Assembly: GCA_963797605.1 (NCBI GenBank)
Contig: CAWCPX010000005.1
Span: forward strand, 310,001 to 374,000
From: DASQPR01 sp963797605
GTDB lineage: Bacteria > Actinomycetota > Actinomycetes > Mycobacteriales > Micromonosporaceae
DNA length: 64,000 bases
Direction: 5' to 3'
Part shown: positions 26,290 through 35,393 of the stretch, one piece after another
Numbering within the stretch: the stretch's first letter is position 1
Layout: each line of letters begins with the position of its first letter
Made by a program: the position numbers and the translations under genes
The notes under the pieces: generated by a model
Told to the model about the DNA's origin: nothing
Seen by the model: the letters and a program-made list of their open reading frames with translations, nothing else
Databases searched by the model: none

Positions 26290-27582
26290 ATGCGGGAAGC
26301 CCTGCGCGGACTTACGGGGCGCGGGAGGTGCTTCCTCTACGGCGCTGCCGCGGCGGCGCTCTGTGCTCTGATTCTCGGCGAGAAGGACCTGCTGCGGATC
26401 GCGATCCTGCTCGTCGTGCTGCCACTGCTCGCCGCCTACAACGTCGGTCGCAGCCGTTATCGGTTGGCCTGCACCCGCGTCCTCGAACCGTCGCGCGTGC
26501 AGGTCGGCATGACGTCACGGGTGCTGCTGCGACTGGAGAACCTGAGCGGCTTCACGACCGGCACCCTGCTCCTCGAAGACCGCCTGCCCTACTCGCTCGG
26601 CAGCCGGCCCCGGCTGGTGCTGGAGCGGCTGGCCCGGCGGCACGCGTCATCGGTGGCCTACACGGTGCGCGCGGACGTTCGCGGCCGGTTCGAGGTCGGT
26701 CCGCTCGTGGTGCGTCTGACCGACCCGTTCGGCCTCTGCGAACTGACGCGGTCGTTTCCGAGCATCGATCACCTCGTCGTGATCCCGCAGGTGGTGCCGC
26801 TGCCGATGATGCGGCTCGCCGGAGAGTACGCGGGCGCGGGCGAGAGTCACGCCCGCAGTGTCGCCGTGCATGGAGACGACGACGCGGCGACCCGTGAGTA
26901 CCGCTACGGCGACGACCTGCGGCGGGTGCACTGGCGGTCGACCGCCCGCACCGGCGAGTTGATGGTGCGCCGCGAGGAACAACCATGGGAGTCACGGGCG
27001 ACGCTGCTGCTCGACACGCGCGCGTTGGCGCACCGCGGCGAGGGCCCGACGGCGAGCTTCGAGTGGGCCGTCTCGACTGTCGCCAGCATCGCCGAACACC
27101 TCAATCACGCCGGTTACAAGGTCCGTCTCGTGACCGACACCGGCACTGACATCTCGGCCAGCGGCGGCGACGCCGCGATCCTCGACTACCTCGCCGAAGT
27201 GCAACTCGGCCAGCGCGGCGACCTCGGCACGGCGATCGACACGCTGCGCCGGCGCTCCGACGGCGGCCTCGTGATCGCGGTGCTCGGCGTGGTGCGGCCG
27301 GTCGAGGCGGACCTGCTGAGTTCGTTGCGACGCAGCGGCACGACGTGCGTCGCGTTCATGATCAATAGCACCACGTGGCTCAACCTGTCGACGTCGGATC
27401 GCGCCGCGGCCGACGACGCCCACACCGCGGCCGGTCTCGGGCTGCTCCGCACCGGCTGGCGCGTGATCGACGTCCCGCACGGATCCAAGCTCTCCACCCT
27501 CTGGCCCCAGGTCGCCCGAGGCTCGCAAGGGTTCGCCTACCGAGCCGCGATGGCCGAGACCGTTTCCGGCGGTGTTCGATGA
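26290..27582 (+). CDS. DUF58 domain-containing membrane protein
   Basis: The 430-residue product has two N-terminal membrane segments (about residues 12-55), a beta-rich region, and the DUF58 core with RYGDDLRRVHWRSTARTGELMVRREEQ near residues 200-225. The final part has a von Willebrand A-like fold. It is the standard middle gene of moxR - DUF58 - transglutaminase clusters, which are thought to act in envelope maturation. Its stop codon overlaps the next start (ATGA). Confidence 0.94.
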   Translation: MREALRGLTGRGRCFLYGAAAAALCALILGEKDLLRIAILLVVLPLLAAYNVGRSRYRLACTRVLEPSRVQVGMTSRVLLRLENLSGFTTGTLLLEDRLPYSLGSRPRLVLERLARRHASSVAYTVRADVRGRFEVGPLVVRLTDPFGLCELTRSFPSIDHLVVIPQVVPLPMMRLAGEYAGAGESHARSVAVHGDDDAATREYRYGDDLRRVHWRSTARTGELMVRREEQPWESRATLLLDTRALAHRGEGPTASFEWAVSTVASIAEHLNHAGYKVRLVTDTGTDISASGGDAAILDYLAEVQLGQRGDLGTAIDTLRRRSDGGLVIAVLGVVRPVEADLLSSLRRSGTTCVAFMINSTTWLNLSTSDRAAADDAHTAAGLGLLRTGWRVIDVPHGSKLSTLWPQVARGSQGFAYRAAMAETVSGGVR

Positions 27583-30071
27583 ACCAACGGCGTCACCTCA
27601 CCATCATCGCGGCGGTCACGACCCTGATGGCGTCCGCGCCGCTCTCATCGCTGTTCCTCCAATGGACGTGGCTGATTCAGGCCATCATCGCGGTCTCGCT
27701 CATCTGCGGGGCAGCGCTGCTCGCCCGAGCGCTGCGCGCACCCGTGTGGGCACAGCCGATCGCCACCCTCTTCGCGCTGCTGCTGGCGCTGACCTGGCTC
27801 GACTCCGACGGGCACGCCTTCGCCGGACTCCTGCCGTCGCTGGGCACCTTCCGCCACTTCGGCACGCTGCTCTCCAACGCCGGCGCCGAGATGAACGTGT
27901 ACGGCATCCCCGTCGACGACCACCCCGGCTTCCTGTTCCTCACCACGGCCGGCGTCGGGTTCGTGGCGATCCTCGTCGACCTGCTCGCCGTCGGCCTCCG
28001 TCGCCCGGCCCTCGCCGGCCTGCCGATGCTCGCGATCTACGCGGTGCCGGTCGAGATCGATCCGCACTCGGTGTCGGTGATCGCGTTCGCGATCGGCGCC
28101 GCCGGCTTCATGTGGCTGCTCGTGACCGACAACATCGACCGTGTCCGCCTGTTCGGCCGTCGTTTCACCGGCGAGGGGCGCGGCGTCGACATGTGGGAGC
28201 CGTCGCCTCTGGCCACGGTCGGCCGCCGGCTCGCCGTCGTCGGCGTGCTGCTGGCGATCATCGTCCCGGTGGCGACGCCGGGCCTGTCACGCGCGCTGAT
28301 TCCGGCGCTCGGCGGCGGCAACGGCACCGGAAACGGCAAGGGCAGTTGCCACGGCGTCTGCCTGAACGGGTCGGTCGACCTCTTCGGCACGCTCTCCGGT
28401 CAGCTGAACAACAAGAACACGACGGTGCTCGCGACCGTGAAGACCGACGAGCCGGTGTCGCAATACCTGCGCTTCGGGGTCGCCGACCACCTGACGAAAG
28501 CCGGCTTCTCCCCCGCCAGCACCCAGGGTGAGCCGGTCAGCCAGGGTCTGCCGAACCCGCCGTTCACCAACCCGAACGCGACCGACGCCGGCGACGTGCA
28601 GTTCGTGGAACACAAGGCGACGGTCACGATCAAGAACCTGCGCATGCCGCTGCTGCCGATCTACCTCGCACCGATCACCGGCACGACGCAGAACATCACG
28701 GCGGGCTACAGCTTCGACCCCGACACCGCCGAGATCTTCAGTGACAAGCCGACGACGGCCGGCCAGACCTACACGTTCAGCTACAACGAACCGACGTACC
28801 CGGCCGACTCACTCGCCAAGGCACCGTCGCTGACGCCGAGCGATCCGCTGGAAATCGCCGAGGGCCGCCCGCCGGTCGAGGTGCCCGAGGTCGTCAACAT
28901 CGTCAAGGATCAGACGAAGGGCGCGACGAACGAGTACGAGACGGTCACCGACCTCACGAACTTCTTCTCCCGCAAGAACGGCTTCAGCTACCAGGTGACC
29001 ACGAAGAAGGGCACGACGGGCACCGACATCGGCGACTTCCTGCAACAGCGGCAGGGCTACTGCGTGCAGTACGCGTCGGCGCTGGCCTGGCTCGTCCGCG
29101 AAGCCGGCTTCCCGGCCCGGGTCGCGTTCGGGTTCACCGAGGGCACGCTGCTTCCCGGTGGCACCAACACCTACCAGCTGACGAACCAGAACCTGCACGC
29201 GTGGACGGAGATCTACTTCCCGACGTTCGGCTGGGTCCCGTTCGACGTGACGCCGTCGGCCGACGTACAGGGTTCGTTGCGCAACCCGTGGCAGCCCGAC
29301 GCGAACAACCCGCAGAAGACCGGCAGCGGCCCGACCGCCGCCGAACCGTCCCTCGGCGCGGGTGGCACCGGCGGGTCATCGGCCAAGCCGCACGTGCGGG
29401 TCGACCCGAACGGCGGCGGCGGTGTCGGCTCCGCGCCCCATCACGGCACCCCGTGGGGCTGGTGGGTGTTGACCGGCCTGCTCCTCGTGCTCGTGCTCGC
29501 CGCGTTGCCGGCCATCGCGCGTGCGATCCTGCGCGGTCGGCGGGCCGCCGCCGATCGACGGGTCACGAGTGATCCGGACCATCCCGGCGAACCGTGGGTG
29601 GTCGTGCCCGAGTCGGAGGCGGTGGCTTCGTCGACGAGACGAGTCCACGCCGCCTGGGACGAATTCATCGACATCCTGGTCGACTACCGGGTTCCGGTCG
29701 ATCCGGCCGAAACGCCACGCAGCACGTCCGAACGGGTCGTGGGCAGCCTGAGCTTCTCCGGTGACGCCGCGGCGAGCACCCGGCTGATCGGGGCGAGTGA
29801 GCAGCGCGCCCGCTATGCGCGAAACCCGGGCCCGGGTCAACCGCTTGAGGGTGGACTGCGCACGATCCGGCAGACGCTGGCCTCTCAGGTCTCGCTGCGG
29901 ACGCGACTACGGGCGCAACTCCTGCCGCCGTCGGTCACGCAGCGATGGGGATCGTGGACCGTGATGACGATCAGTAACTCGACGGCACGGGTGCAGGCGA
30001 TGCGCGAAGCCGTGGGCCGGGTCTTCTCGGTGCGCCGCCTGCTGTCGCCTCGACGGGCGACGCCTCGGTAG
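27579..30071 (+). CDS. TgpA-type transglutaminase-like membrane protein
   Basis: This intact 830-residue protein has about six N-terminal membrane segments (residues 10-215). An external transglutaminase-like domain carries the catalytic triad Cys495 (QGYCVQYASALAWLVR), His540 (NLHAWTE) and Asp556 (FDVTPS). A further membrane segment near residue 630 and a cytoplasmic DUF4129-like tail follow. It probably acts on peptides or proteins at the cell surface. Together with MoxR and DUF58 it forms one operon, closed by the strong palindrome at 30085-30118. Confidence 0.93.
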   Translation: MNQRRHLTIIAAVTTLMASAPLSSLFLQWTWLIQAIIAVSLICGAALLARALRAPVWAQPIATLFALLLALTWLDSDGHAFAGLLPSLGTFRHFGTLLSNAGAEMNVYGIPVDDHPGFLFLTTAGVGFVAILVDLLAVGLRRPALAGLPMLAIYAVPVEIDPHSVSVIAFAIGAAGFMWLLVTDNIDRVRLFGRRFTGEGRGVDMWEPSPLATVGRRLAVVGVLLAIIVPVATPGLSRALIPALGGGNGTGNGKGSCHGVCLNGSVDLFGTLSGQLNNKNTTVLATVKTDEPVSQYLRFGVADHLTKAGFSPASTQGEPVSQGLPNPPFTNPNATDAGDVQFVEHKATVTIKNLRMPLLPIYLAPITGTTQNITAGYSFDPDTAEIFSDKPTTAGQTYTFSYNEPTYPADSLAKAPSLTPSDPLEIAEGRPPVEVPEVVNIVKDQTKGATNEYETVTDLTNFFSRKNGFSYQVTTKKGTTGTDIGDFLQQRQGYCVQYASALAWLVREAGFPARVAFGFTEGTLLPGGTNTYQLTNQNLHAWTEIYFPTFGWVPFDVTPSADVQGSLRNPWQPDANNPQKTGSGPTAAEPSLGAGGTGGSSAKPHVRVDPNGGGGVGSAPHHGTPWGWWVLTGLLLVLVLAALPAIARAILRGRRAAADRRVTSDPDHPGEPWVVVPESEAVASSTRRVHAAWDEFIDILVDYRVPVDPAETPRSTSERVVGSLSFSGDAAASTRLIGASEQRARYARNPGPGQPLEGGLRTIRQTLASQVSLRTRLRAQLLPPSVTQRWGSWTVMTISNSTARVQAMREAVGRVFSVRRLLSPRRATPR

Positions 30072-30084
30072 GTGTGTATGACGT

Positions 30085-30118
30085 CGGGCACCGGCCGGCC
30101 GAGGCCGGCCGGTGCCCG
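30085..30118. terminator. Strong GC palindrome after the transglutaminase operon
   Basis: CGGGCACCGGCCGGCC-GA-GGCCGGCCGGTGCCCG is a perfect 16-base-stem palindrome 14 bases after the stop codon. It lacks a T run. It may stop transcription from both the rightward operon and the converging DUF3040 gene. Confidence 0.75.
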
Positions 30119-30238
30119 GATGATCGTGGAGGATTTCGGCCGATTATTCGTCGAGAGTCGACACACAACGCGTCGACCGGTTTGGGCGCGCGCCAGCCTG
30201 GTGGGTCCGACCTCGCGCAGCAGCCCCCGTGACCTGCG

Positions 30239-30622
30239 CTAACGCCCGTTTTCCGGGCGCGACCGCCAGCGTTCCTCGAGCCGATCGATGAAGCCGATGC
30301 GACGTGGCTTCGTGGATCGGGTCGCGGTGCCTCCGACTGCTTTAAGCGACGTGCCACGGCCGTGACGGGCCGTGTGGGTGCCGAACAGGAGAGCACCGAG
30401 CATCACGACGAAACCGCCGACGCTGATGATCGGTGCACTGATAATGGGGCCTGCGATAACCAACGCGAAGCCCACGATCCCGAGCAGAACCGCGAAAATG
30501 ATGCGGCGACGCGTGTGGAATCGTGGATCGGTGGCGCGCACCGCAGAGGCAAACTTGGGGTCCTTCGCGAGCGACTGCTCGATCTGATCGAATAGTCGCT
30601 GCTCGTGTTCCGAAAGCGGCAC
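30239..30622 (-). CDS. DUF3040 family small membrane protein
   Basis: A 127-residue actinobacterial DUF3040 protein: N-terminal MPLSEHEQRLFDQIEQSLAKDPKFA, two membrane helices (about residues 40-60 and 64-82), and a basic tail. The family is usually encoded next to mraZ at the start of the division and cell wall cluster (Rv2169c in M. tuberculosis). Here no mraZ or division gene is adjacent. Function is unknown. Confidence 0.9.
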   Translation of the reverse strand: MPLSEHEQRLFDQIEQSLAKDPKFASAVRATDPRFHTRRRIIFAVLLGIVGFALVIAGPIISAPIISVGGFVVMLGALLFGTHTARHGRGTSLKAVGGTATRSTKPRRIGFIDRLEERWRSRPENGR

Positions 30623-30781
30623 GGCACTCCTCCCCGGTCTCTGGCCGGTCTCGCTGCGCGGTGAGGCGGCAGGAGGCCGACGCGACCGTGGCAGCCGGGC
30701 GGCTGCTTATCGTAAGTCTACGAGCGCTGCAGCGGGTCGGAAAGGCAGACGACCCGCTGAGGCCAACGATTTTCGCAACCC

Positions 30782-32098
30782 TTAATCCTGGTCGGACGCA
30801 TGCCACGGTCCCGGCATTTGGGACCAATCTACCCGGTCTGGGTCGTCCGCTCGGGCCACATGACCGACTGCGTCGCTGCCCAGGAGGCTTGCGGGCCGAA
30901 CGGCCGCGGAACCGAAGCGCGCGACCGCCGCGTCAGCCGCCCGCTCCGCGTGTGACCAACCGCGCTCCCGATCGCCGAGCGCCGGCTGCCGCGCGAGCCC
31001 TTCAGCGCGGACGAGGCCCTCCGCGCGGACCCCGAGCAACCGGATGCGGTCTCGGGGAGACAGCGCCGTGAAGAGATCCATGGCGGTCGTGAAGATCTCC
31101 TGGCTCACGTCGGTGGCGCCCGAAAGCGTGCGGGAACGACTCAATGTCCGGAAATCCGCCAACCGCACCTTAATCGCGATCGTGCGCCCGGCGAGGCCGG
31201 CTCCACGCATCCGGGAGGCGACCCGGCCCGCCAGCGCGAGGAATGTGCGGCGCACCACGGCCCGATCGTCGATATCGATCTCGAACGTCGTTTCCGCGCT
31301 GATGGACTTCTCCACGTGCGTGGCCACGACCGGCCGAGGATCGCGGCCGTTTGCGAGTTCGTGCAGATGGCGGGCGGATGCCTCGCCGACGGCCGACCGC
31401 AGCATGCCGATCGGCACCTCGGCCAACTCTCCCACCGTGCGCAGGCCAAGCCGCCGCAGCGACTCGGCGGTGCGCTCGCCGACACCCCACAGTGCCTCGA
31501 CGGGCAGCGGACGCAGGTAATCAAGCACGAGGTCGACCGGAATGACCGACAGACCGTCGGGTTTGACCCGGGTGGAGGCGAGCTTGGCAACGAATTTCGT
31601 CGAGGCCACGCCCACCGAACATGTCAGCTTCTGTTCGCCGGCAAGGCGCCGCCGGATCAGCGCCCCGATCTCGGCCGGTCGCCCGAGCAGCCGTTGCGCA
31701 CCCGCGACATCGAGAAAGGCCTCGTCGAGAGACAGCGGCTCGACGAGCGGCGTGACATCACGAAAGATGCGCATCATCGCCGCGGACGCCGCCGTGTATT
31801 CGGTGAAATCGGGCGGCAGGAAGATCGCCTGCGGGCACAGTCGTTTCGCGATGGCACCGGGCATCGCGCTGCGGACACCGAACTCGCGGGCTTCGTAACT
31901 CGCCGAACTCACGACACCGCGTGGCCCGGCCCCACCGACGATGACCGGCTTGCCGGCCAACTCGGGCCGCCGGCGCACCTCGACCGAGGCATAGAACGCG
32001 TCCATATCGACGTGCAGCATCGTGCACCCGGAGTCATCTGCTCCGGGCCCGAACATGGCCGCGGCGTCGCCCCGCGGCACCTGCGAACTGCGCCCCAC
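30782..32098 (-). CDS. dinB: DNA polymerase IV (Y-family translesion polymerase)
   Basis: The 438-residue product has the Y-family palm motifs HVDMDAFYASVE (Asp31) and SLDEAFLDV (Asp125, Glu126), helix-hairpin-helix thumb sequences (WGVGERTAESLRRLGL), and a little-finger domain. It copies damaged templates with low fidelity. The GTG at 32098 is the longest start; an ATG at codon 15 is possible, since the catalytic HVDMD follows only 15 residues later. A small internal repeat (VRAEGLVRAEGLAR) is seen near residue 360. The 159 bases after the DUF3040 start show no gene. Confidence 0.95.
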   Translation of the reverse strand: MGRSSQVPRGDAAAMFGPGADDSGCTMLHVDMDAFYASVEVRRRPELAGKPVIVGGAGPRGVVSSASYEAREFGVRSAMPGAIAKRLCPQAIFLPPDFTEYTAASAAMMRIFRDVTPLVEPLSLDEAFLDVAGAQRLLGRPAEIGALIRRRLAGEQKLTCSVGVASTKFVAKLASTRVKPDGLSVIPVDLVLDYLRPLPVEALWGVGERTAESLRRLGLRTVGELAEVPIGMLRSAVGEASARHLHELANGRDPRPVVATHVEKSISAETTFEIDIDDRAVVRRTFLALAGRVASRMRGAGLAGRTIAIKVRLADFRTLSRSRTLSGATDVSQEIFTTAMDLFTALSPRDRIRLLGVRAEGLVRAEGLARQPALGDRERGWSHAERAADAAVARFGSAAVRPASLLGSDAVGHVARADDPDRVDWSQMPGPWHASDQD

Positions 32099-32209
32099 CC
32101 CAGAAGGCTAACCGCCGGGTACGACAGTTACGCGGGGCTTTCCCGCTCGGGCGGCACGACGCATCGCGGGCGCCCCACTATGACCTACGAGCGCCCGACG
32201 ATCAAGCGT

Positions 32210-33352
32210 CTACCAACGGACCGTGATCAGCGGGATCTCCATCTCGGCCGCTGTCACCGAACCGTGCATCGCGACCATGCGAGCCTCGCGCGGTTCGGCC
32301 AGCGTCGCCATGATCGAGTGGTCCTGGCGACAGACGACGATCACGTCGCCGAGCCGGTCGAGGTGCGCCGCCGTGACATCGCCGTACCACCCCGTCGCCA
32401 CGGCCTCCTCACGCGACATTACCCACGCCGCGTCGCCCATGATGTCGATCCACGTGGCCAGCACGTCGGCGGTGGCTCCCGGCTCGGTGTGCAGATAGCG
32501 CACCCGGGACTCGCCCGCCACGATCGAGACGCCGGCGCGCAGGCGTGGATCACGATCAAGATCGAAGCGCTTCTCCACGGGTACGTTCAACTGGCCATGA
32601 TCCGCCGTGACGAGCAGCGCGGCATCGACGGGTAGCAGCGCCGCCACTCGGGCGACCAGGCGTTCCACCCGGCGGGCCTCGTCCAGCCACTCGCGGGAGC
32701 CGAGCCCGTACGCATGCCCGGCGTGATCGAGGTCCGGGTGGTAGCCGAAGACCATCGCCGGGCCGTCGTCCACCGTGATCGACTTGATCATCTCGTTGGC
32801 GAGCGGCTCGATGTCATCGCCGAAGCGGTAATCGGCGCCACGGTCGGTGGCCTCGGTGAGCCCGCTTCCGACGAACGCCGACCGGGAGACCACCGAAGCT
32901 CGTACGCCGGCGGCGCTCGCCCGTTCGAACACCGTCGGCACCGGCTGCCACTCGGACGGCTTCGGATCGTCGCGCCACTGGATGTGGTTGAGCACCCGAT
33001 CGGTGCCCGGCACCAGGGTGTTGAAGCCGACGATGCCGTGCTGACCGGGCGTGGCCCCGGTGGTCAGGCAGGCGAGGCTGACCGGTGTCGTCGACGGGAA
33101 CCCGGCCGTCAGCTTCGCCAACTCGCCGATGCGGCCCGCGTGAATGTCCGCGAACGTCGGTCCGACCTCGGCGACCGCCCCGAGTTGGTGGTAGCCGAGA
33201 CCGTCGATGAGCAGCACCGCGATCCGGCGGACGCCGTCGAGCCGGGCGGTGAGCCCGAGCGGGTCCGGCTCACCGGGCACACCGAGTGTGGCCAGCACAC
33301 CCGGCATCAGGTCGACCAGACTCGATTCGCCGTAGCGGGGGCGGACGGCCAT
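32210..33352 (-). CDS. Alkaline phosphatase-like phosphodiesterase/nucleotide pyrophosphatase
   Basis: The 380-residue product belongs to the type I phosphodiesterase/nucleotide pyrophosphatase group of the alkaline phosphatase superfamily. Visible metal and nucleophile residues are LLIDGLG (Asp50), FPSTTP (Thr88/89), HPDLDHAGH and TADHG. The ATG at 33350-33352 has GGAG eight bases upstream; a longer TTG start is unlikely. It lies 29 bases after the methyltransferase on the same strand. Substrate unknown. Confidence 0.9.
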   Translation of the reverse strand: MAVRPRYGESSLVDLMPGVLATLGVPGEPDPLGLTARLDGVRRIAVLLIDGLGYHQLGAVAEVGPTFADIHAGRIGELAKLTAGFPSTTPVSLACLTTGATPGQHGIVGFNTLVPGTDRVLNHIQWRDDPKPSEWQPVPTVFERASAAGVRASVVSRSAFVGSGLTEATDRGADYRFGDDIEPLANEMIKSITVDDGPAMVFGYHPDLDHAGHAYGLGSREWLDEARRVERLVARVAALLPVDAALLVTADHGQLNVPVEKRFDLDRDPRLRAGVSIVAGESRVRYLHTEPGATADVLATWIDIMGDAAWVMSREEAVATGWYGDVTAAHLDRLGDVIVVCRQDHSIMATLAEPREARMVAMHGSVTAAEMEIPLITVRW

Positions 33353-33381
33353 CGGCACGCTCCGGAAGGTCGGCAAGGTCG

Positions 33382-34113
33382 TCAGCCCACTGTGCGCCGG
33401 GCGAGCAGGTGCAACTGGGTGGCGATATCACGGAAGGGTGGCAACGACGCCGTCGCCAGCTCGAAGTCGAGCATGCCGGGCGGATCCGCGTCGACGAGCG
33501 CGCCGGGCATGAGGTCGGCGACGACACGTACTCCGGAAATCGCTTCGATCGTGAACCCAGCGGCCGTGACCAGGGCCGAAGCGCTGTCGACGTCGAACCT
33601 GCGCTTATCGGTCTCGGCCGATTGCTCGGCCACGAGGGCGGACGCGGCGCCGAGGTTTCCGGCGAGCGCCCGGGCGAGCACGGCGCCGACCCGGCTCGCG
33701 ACCACGATGCTCGCGACCCCGCCGGGGCGGAGCGCGGCGGCGATCGACGCCATCACCGCGGCCGGGTCGTCGACCTCTTCGAGCACGCTGTGGCAGAGCA
33801 CGATGTCGGCGGCCTGGGCCGGCACGAGGGTGCCGAGCTGATCGCCGTCGCCCTGAACCGCGTGCACGCGCTGGGCGACACCGGCATCGGCGGCGCGGCG
33901 GGCGAGGCTGGCGAGCGCGTCGGGGCTGGCGTCGATCACGGTCACCTGATGACCGGCAACGGCCAGTGGCACGGCGAAAAGACCGGTGCCACCGCCGACG
34001 TCGATGACATCGAGTGAGTCGCCGTCGCGACGGTCGAGTTCACGGCGCAGCGCGGCCCAGATCACCGCCGTTCGCGGCGTCGCGAGCGACGGTCCGGCAA
34101 AGGTGCGTTCCAC
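33382..34113 (-). CDS. Class I SAM-dependent methyltransferase
   Basis: A 243-residue methyltransferase with the SAM motif I VIDVGGGTGLFAVPLA (about residues 36-51), an acidic motif after beta 2 (VIDAS), and motif III around LRPGG. The fold is that of small-molecule or SmtA-like methyltransferases. It is probably cotranscribed with the downstream phosphodiesterase. The substrate cannot be inferred. Confidence 0.9.
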   Translation of the reverse strand: MERTFAGPSLATPRTAVIWAALRRELDRRDGDSLDVIDVGGGTGLFAVPLAVAGHQVTVIDASPDALASLARRAADAGVAQRVHAVQGDGDQLGTLVPAQAADIVLCHSVLEEVDDPAAVMASIAAALRPGGVASIVVASRVGAVLARALAGNLGAASALVAEQSAETDKRRFDVDSASALVTAAGFTIEAISGVRVVADLMPGALVDADPPGMLDFELATASLPPFRDIATQLHLLARRTVG

Positions 34114-34226
34114 GATCGAAGCCTAGGTGGTACGACGCGGTTCCGCGTACTCCGTTATCCGGCGAGCTTCGCCTGCAATCGACTAGTGTGCCGAACATCC
34201 GATATTTCCTTTTCGGGGAGCTTCCT

Positions 34227-35150
34227 GTGACTCAGTTTCGCCGTTGGGTGGTCGCCGCATTCGCGGTCATCCTCGTGGGTGCCACGGTCTTCATCGGGCA
34301 CCTAGTGTCCACGTCCGTTCCCACATCGTTCCTGACGAGTTCGGGCCCGAAGAAGGTCGTCGCGTCGGTGAAGCCGTCGCCGAAGCCCACGAAGCCCGCC
34401 GGGCCGCAACTGTTCGCCGGACCCCTGGCGATGGTGCGACCGCCGGTGAACCCGGCACGGGTCATCGCGGCCAACACCGACATGTTCGGCTGGACCCTCA
34501 TCGACCTGAAGACCGGCAAGATGACCGGCTCCGCGAACGCGGCGACCGCGAGCAGCACGATGGAATCCATGATCAAACCGTGGATCGCCGCCGACTACCT
34601 GCGCCAGCACTCGACCGTCAGCAAGAGCGTGCTCGCCGACCTCAGCGACATGATCATCGAGAACGACGACAAGGCCGCGACCCATTACTACAACCTCGGC
34701 GGCGGCAACGCGGTCGCGCACCGGCTGCAGAGCGTGTGCCACGTCGGGCGGCTGACCACGAAGACCGGCTGGTGGAGTTTCACCACGCTGACACCGCAGG
34801 GCACGGCGCTGTTCGCGAAGTGCATCGCTGACGGCGCGGCGGCCGGCCCGAAGTGGACGCCCTGGATGATCTCGACGATGCAGAAGGTCAAGGGCGGCGT
34901 CAACGAGCAGCTCACGGCCACGAGCATGGGTGGTCGCTGGGGCATCATCGACGGCCTCCCGGCGACGCTCACGACCGGGCTGGCGATGAAGAACGGTGCC
35001 ACGCAGCAGGGCGGCGGATGGCACGTGAACTGCATGGCGATCATGCCGGGGCAATGGGTGCTGGGCATCATGCTGCAGACCCAGAAGGACATGCCCTACG
35101 GCGCGACCGTCTGCGGCAACGTGGCGAAGCAACTGGTCGTGATCGGCTGA
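34227..35150 (+). CDS. Membrane-anchored serine beta-lactamase-fold protein
   Basis: The 307-residue product has one N-terminal membrane segment (about residues 7-27), a Lys/Pro-rich linker, and a class A beta-lactamase-like domain. An SxxK motif is seen as SMIK near residue 114, and IENDDKAATHYYN aligns with the SDN region. Cysteines at CHVGR, AKCIAD, NCMAIM and TVCGN may form disulfides. GGGGAG lies six bases before the GTG at 34227. It is probably a cell-surface hydrolase or peptidoglycan-binding protein; true beta-lactamase activity is doubtful because the downstream motifs are not clear. Confidence 0.7.
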   Translation: MTQFRRWVVAAFAVILVGATVFIGHLVSTSVPTSFLTSSGPKKVVASVKPSPKPTKPAGPQLFAGPLAMVRPPVNPARVIAANTDMFGWTLIDLKTGKMTGSANAATASSTMESMIKPWIAADYLRQHSTVSKSVLADLSDMIIENDDKAATHYYNLGGGNAVAHRLQSVCHVGRLTTKTGWWSFTTLTPQGTALFAKCIADGAAAGPKWTPWMISTMQKVKGGVNEQLTATSMGGRWGIIDGLPATLTTGLAMKNGATQQGGGWHVNCMAIMPGQWVLGIMLQTQKDMPYGATVCGNVAKQLVVIG

Positions 35151-35231
35151 CTCGTATGTCGTTAGTGATATGACGATGCGTTGAAATACATACCTTTTCG
35201 TAATTGATGTGGCCGTACGACGGGGGGACAT

Positions 35232-35393
35232 GTGTCGAAAATCGTGATCGACGTGGACGAGGATCTGCTCGCGTACGCGGCCGAAGTGCTCGGAACCCGC
35301 GACGAACGCGAGACCGTGGAAGCTGCCCTGCGGGCGAGCGTCCGCCCGACCACCTGGGACCTCACCCCGCAGACCGGCGACGACGCGGACTAA
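35232..35393 (+). CDS. VapB-type antitoxin-like protein without an adjacent toxin
   Basis: A 53-residue protein resembles the DUF2191/VapB antitoxins: an N-terminal ribbon-type segment SKIVIDVDEDLLAYAAEVLGT, then RDERETVEAALR. A run of six G residues precedes the GTG start. No PIN-domain toxin follows; the next gene, dnaE2, is convergent and overlaps the end by four bases. It is therefore an orphan antitoxin or a stand-alone regulator. Confidence 0.75.
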   Translation: MSKIVIDVDEDLLAYAAEVLGTRDERETVEAALRASVRPTTWDLTPQTGDDAD

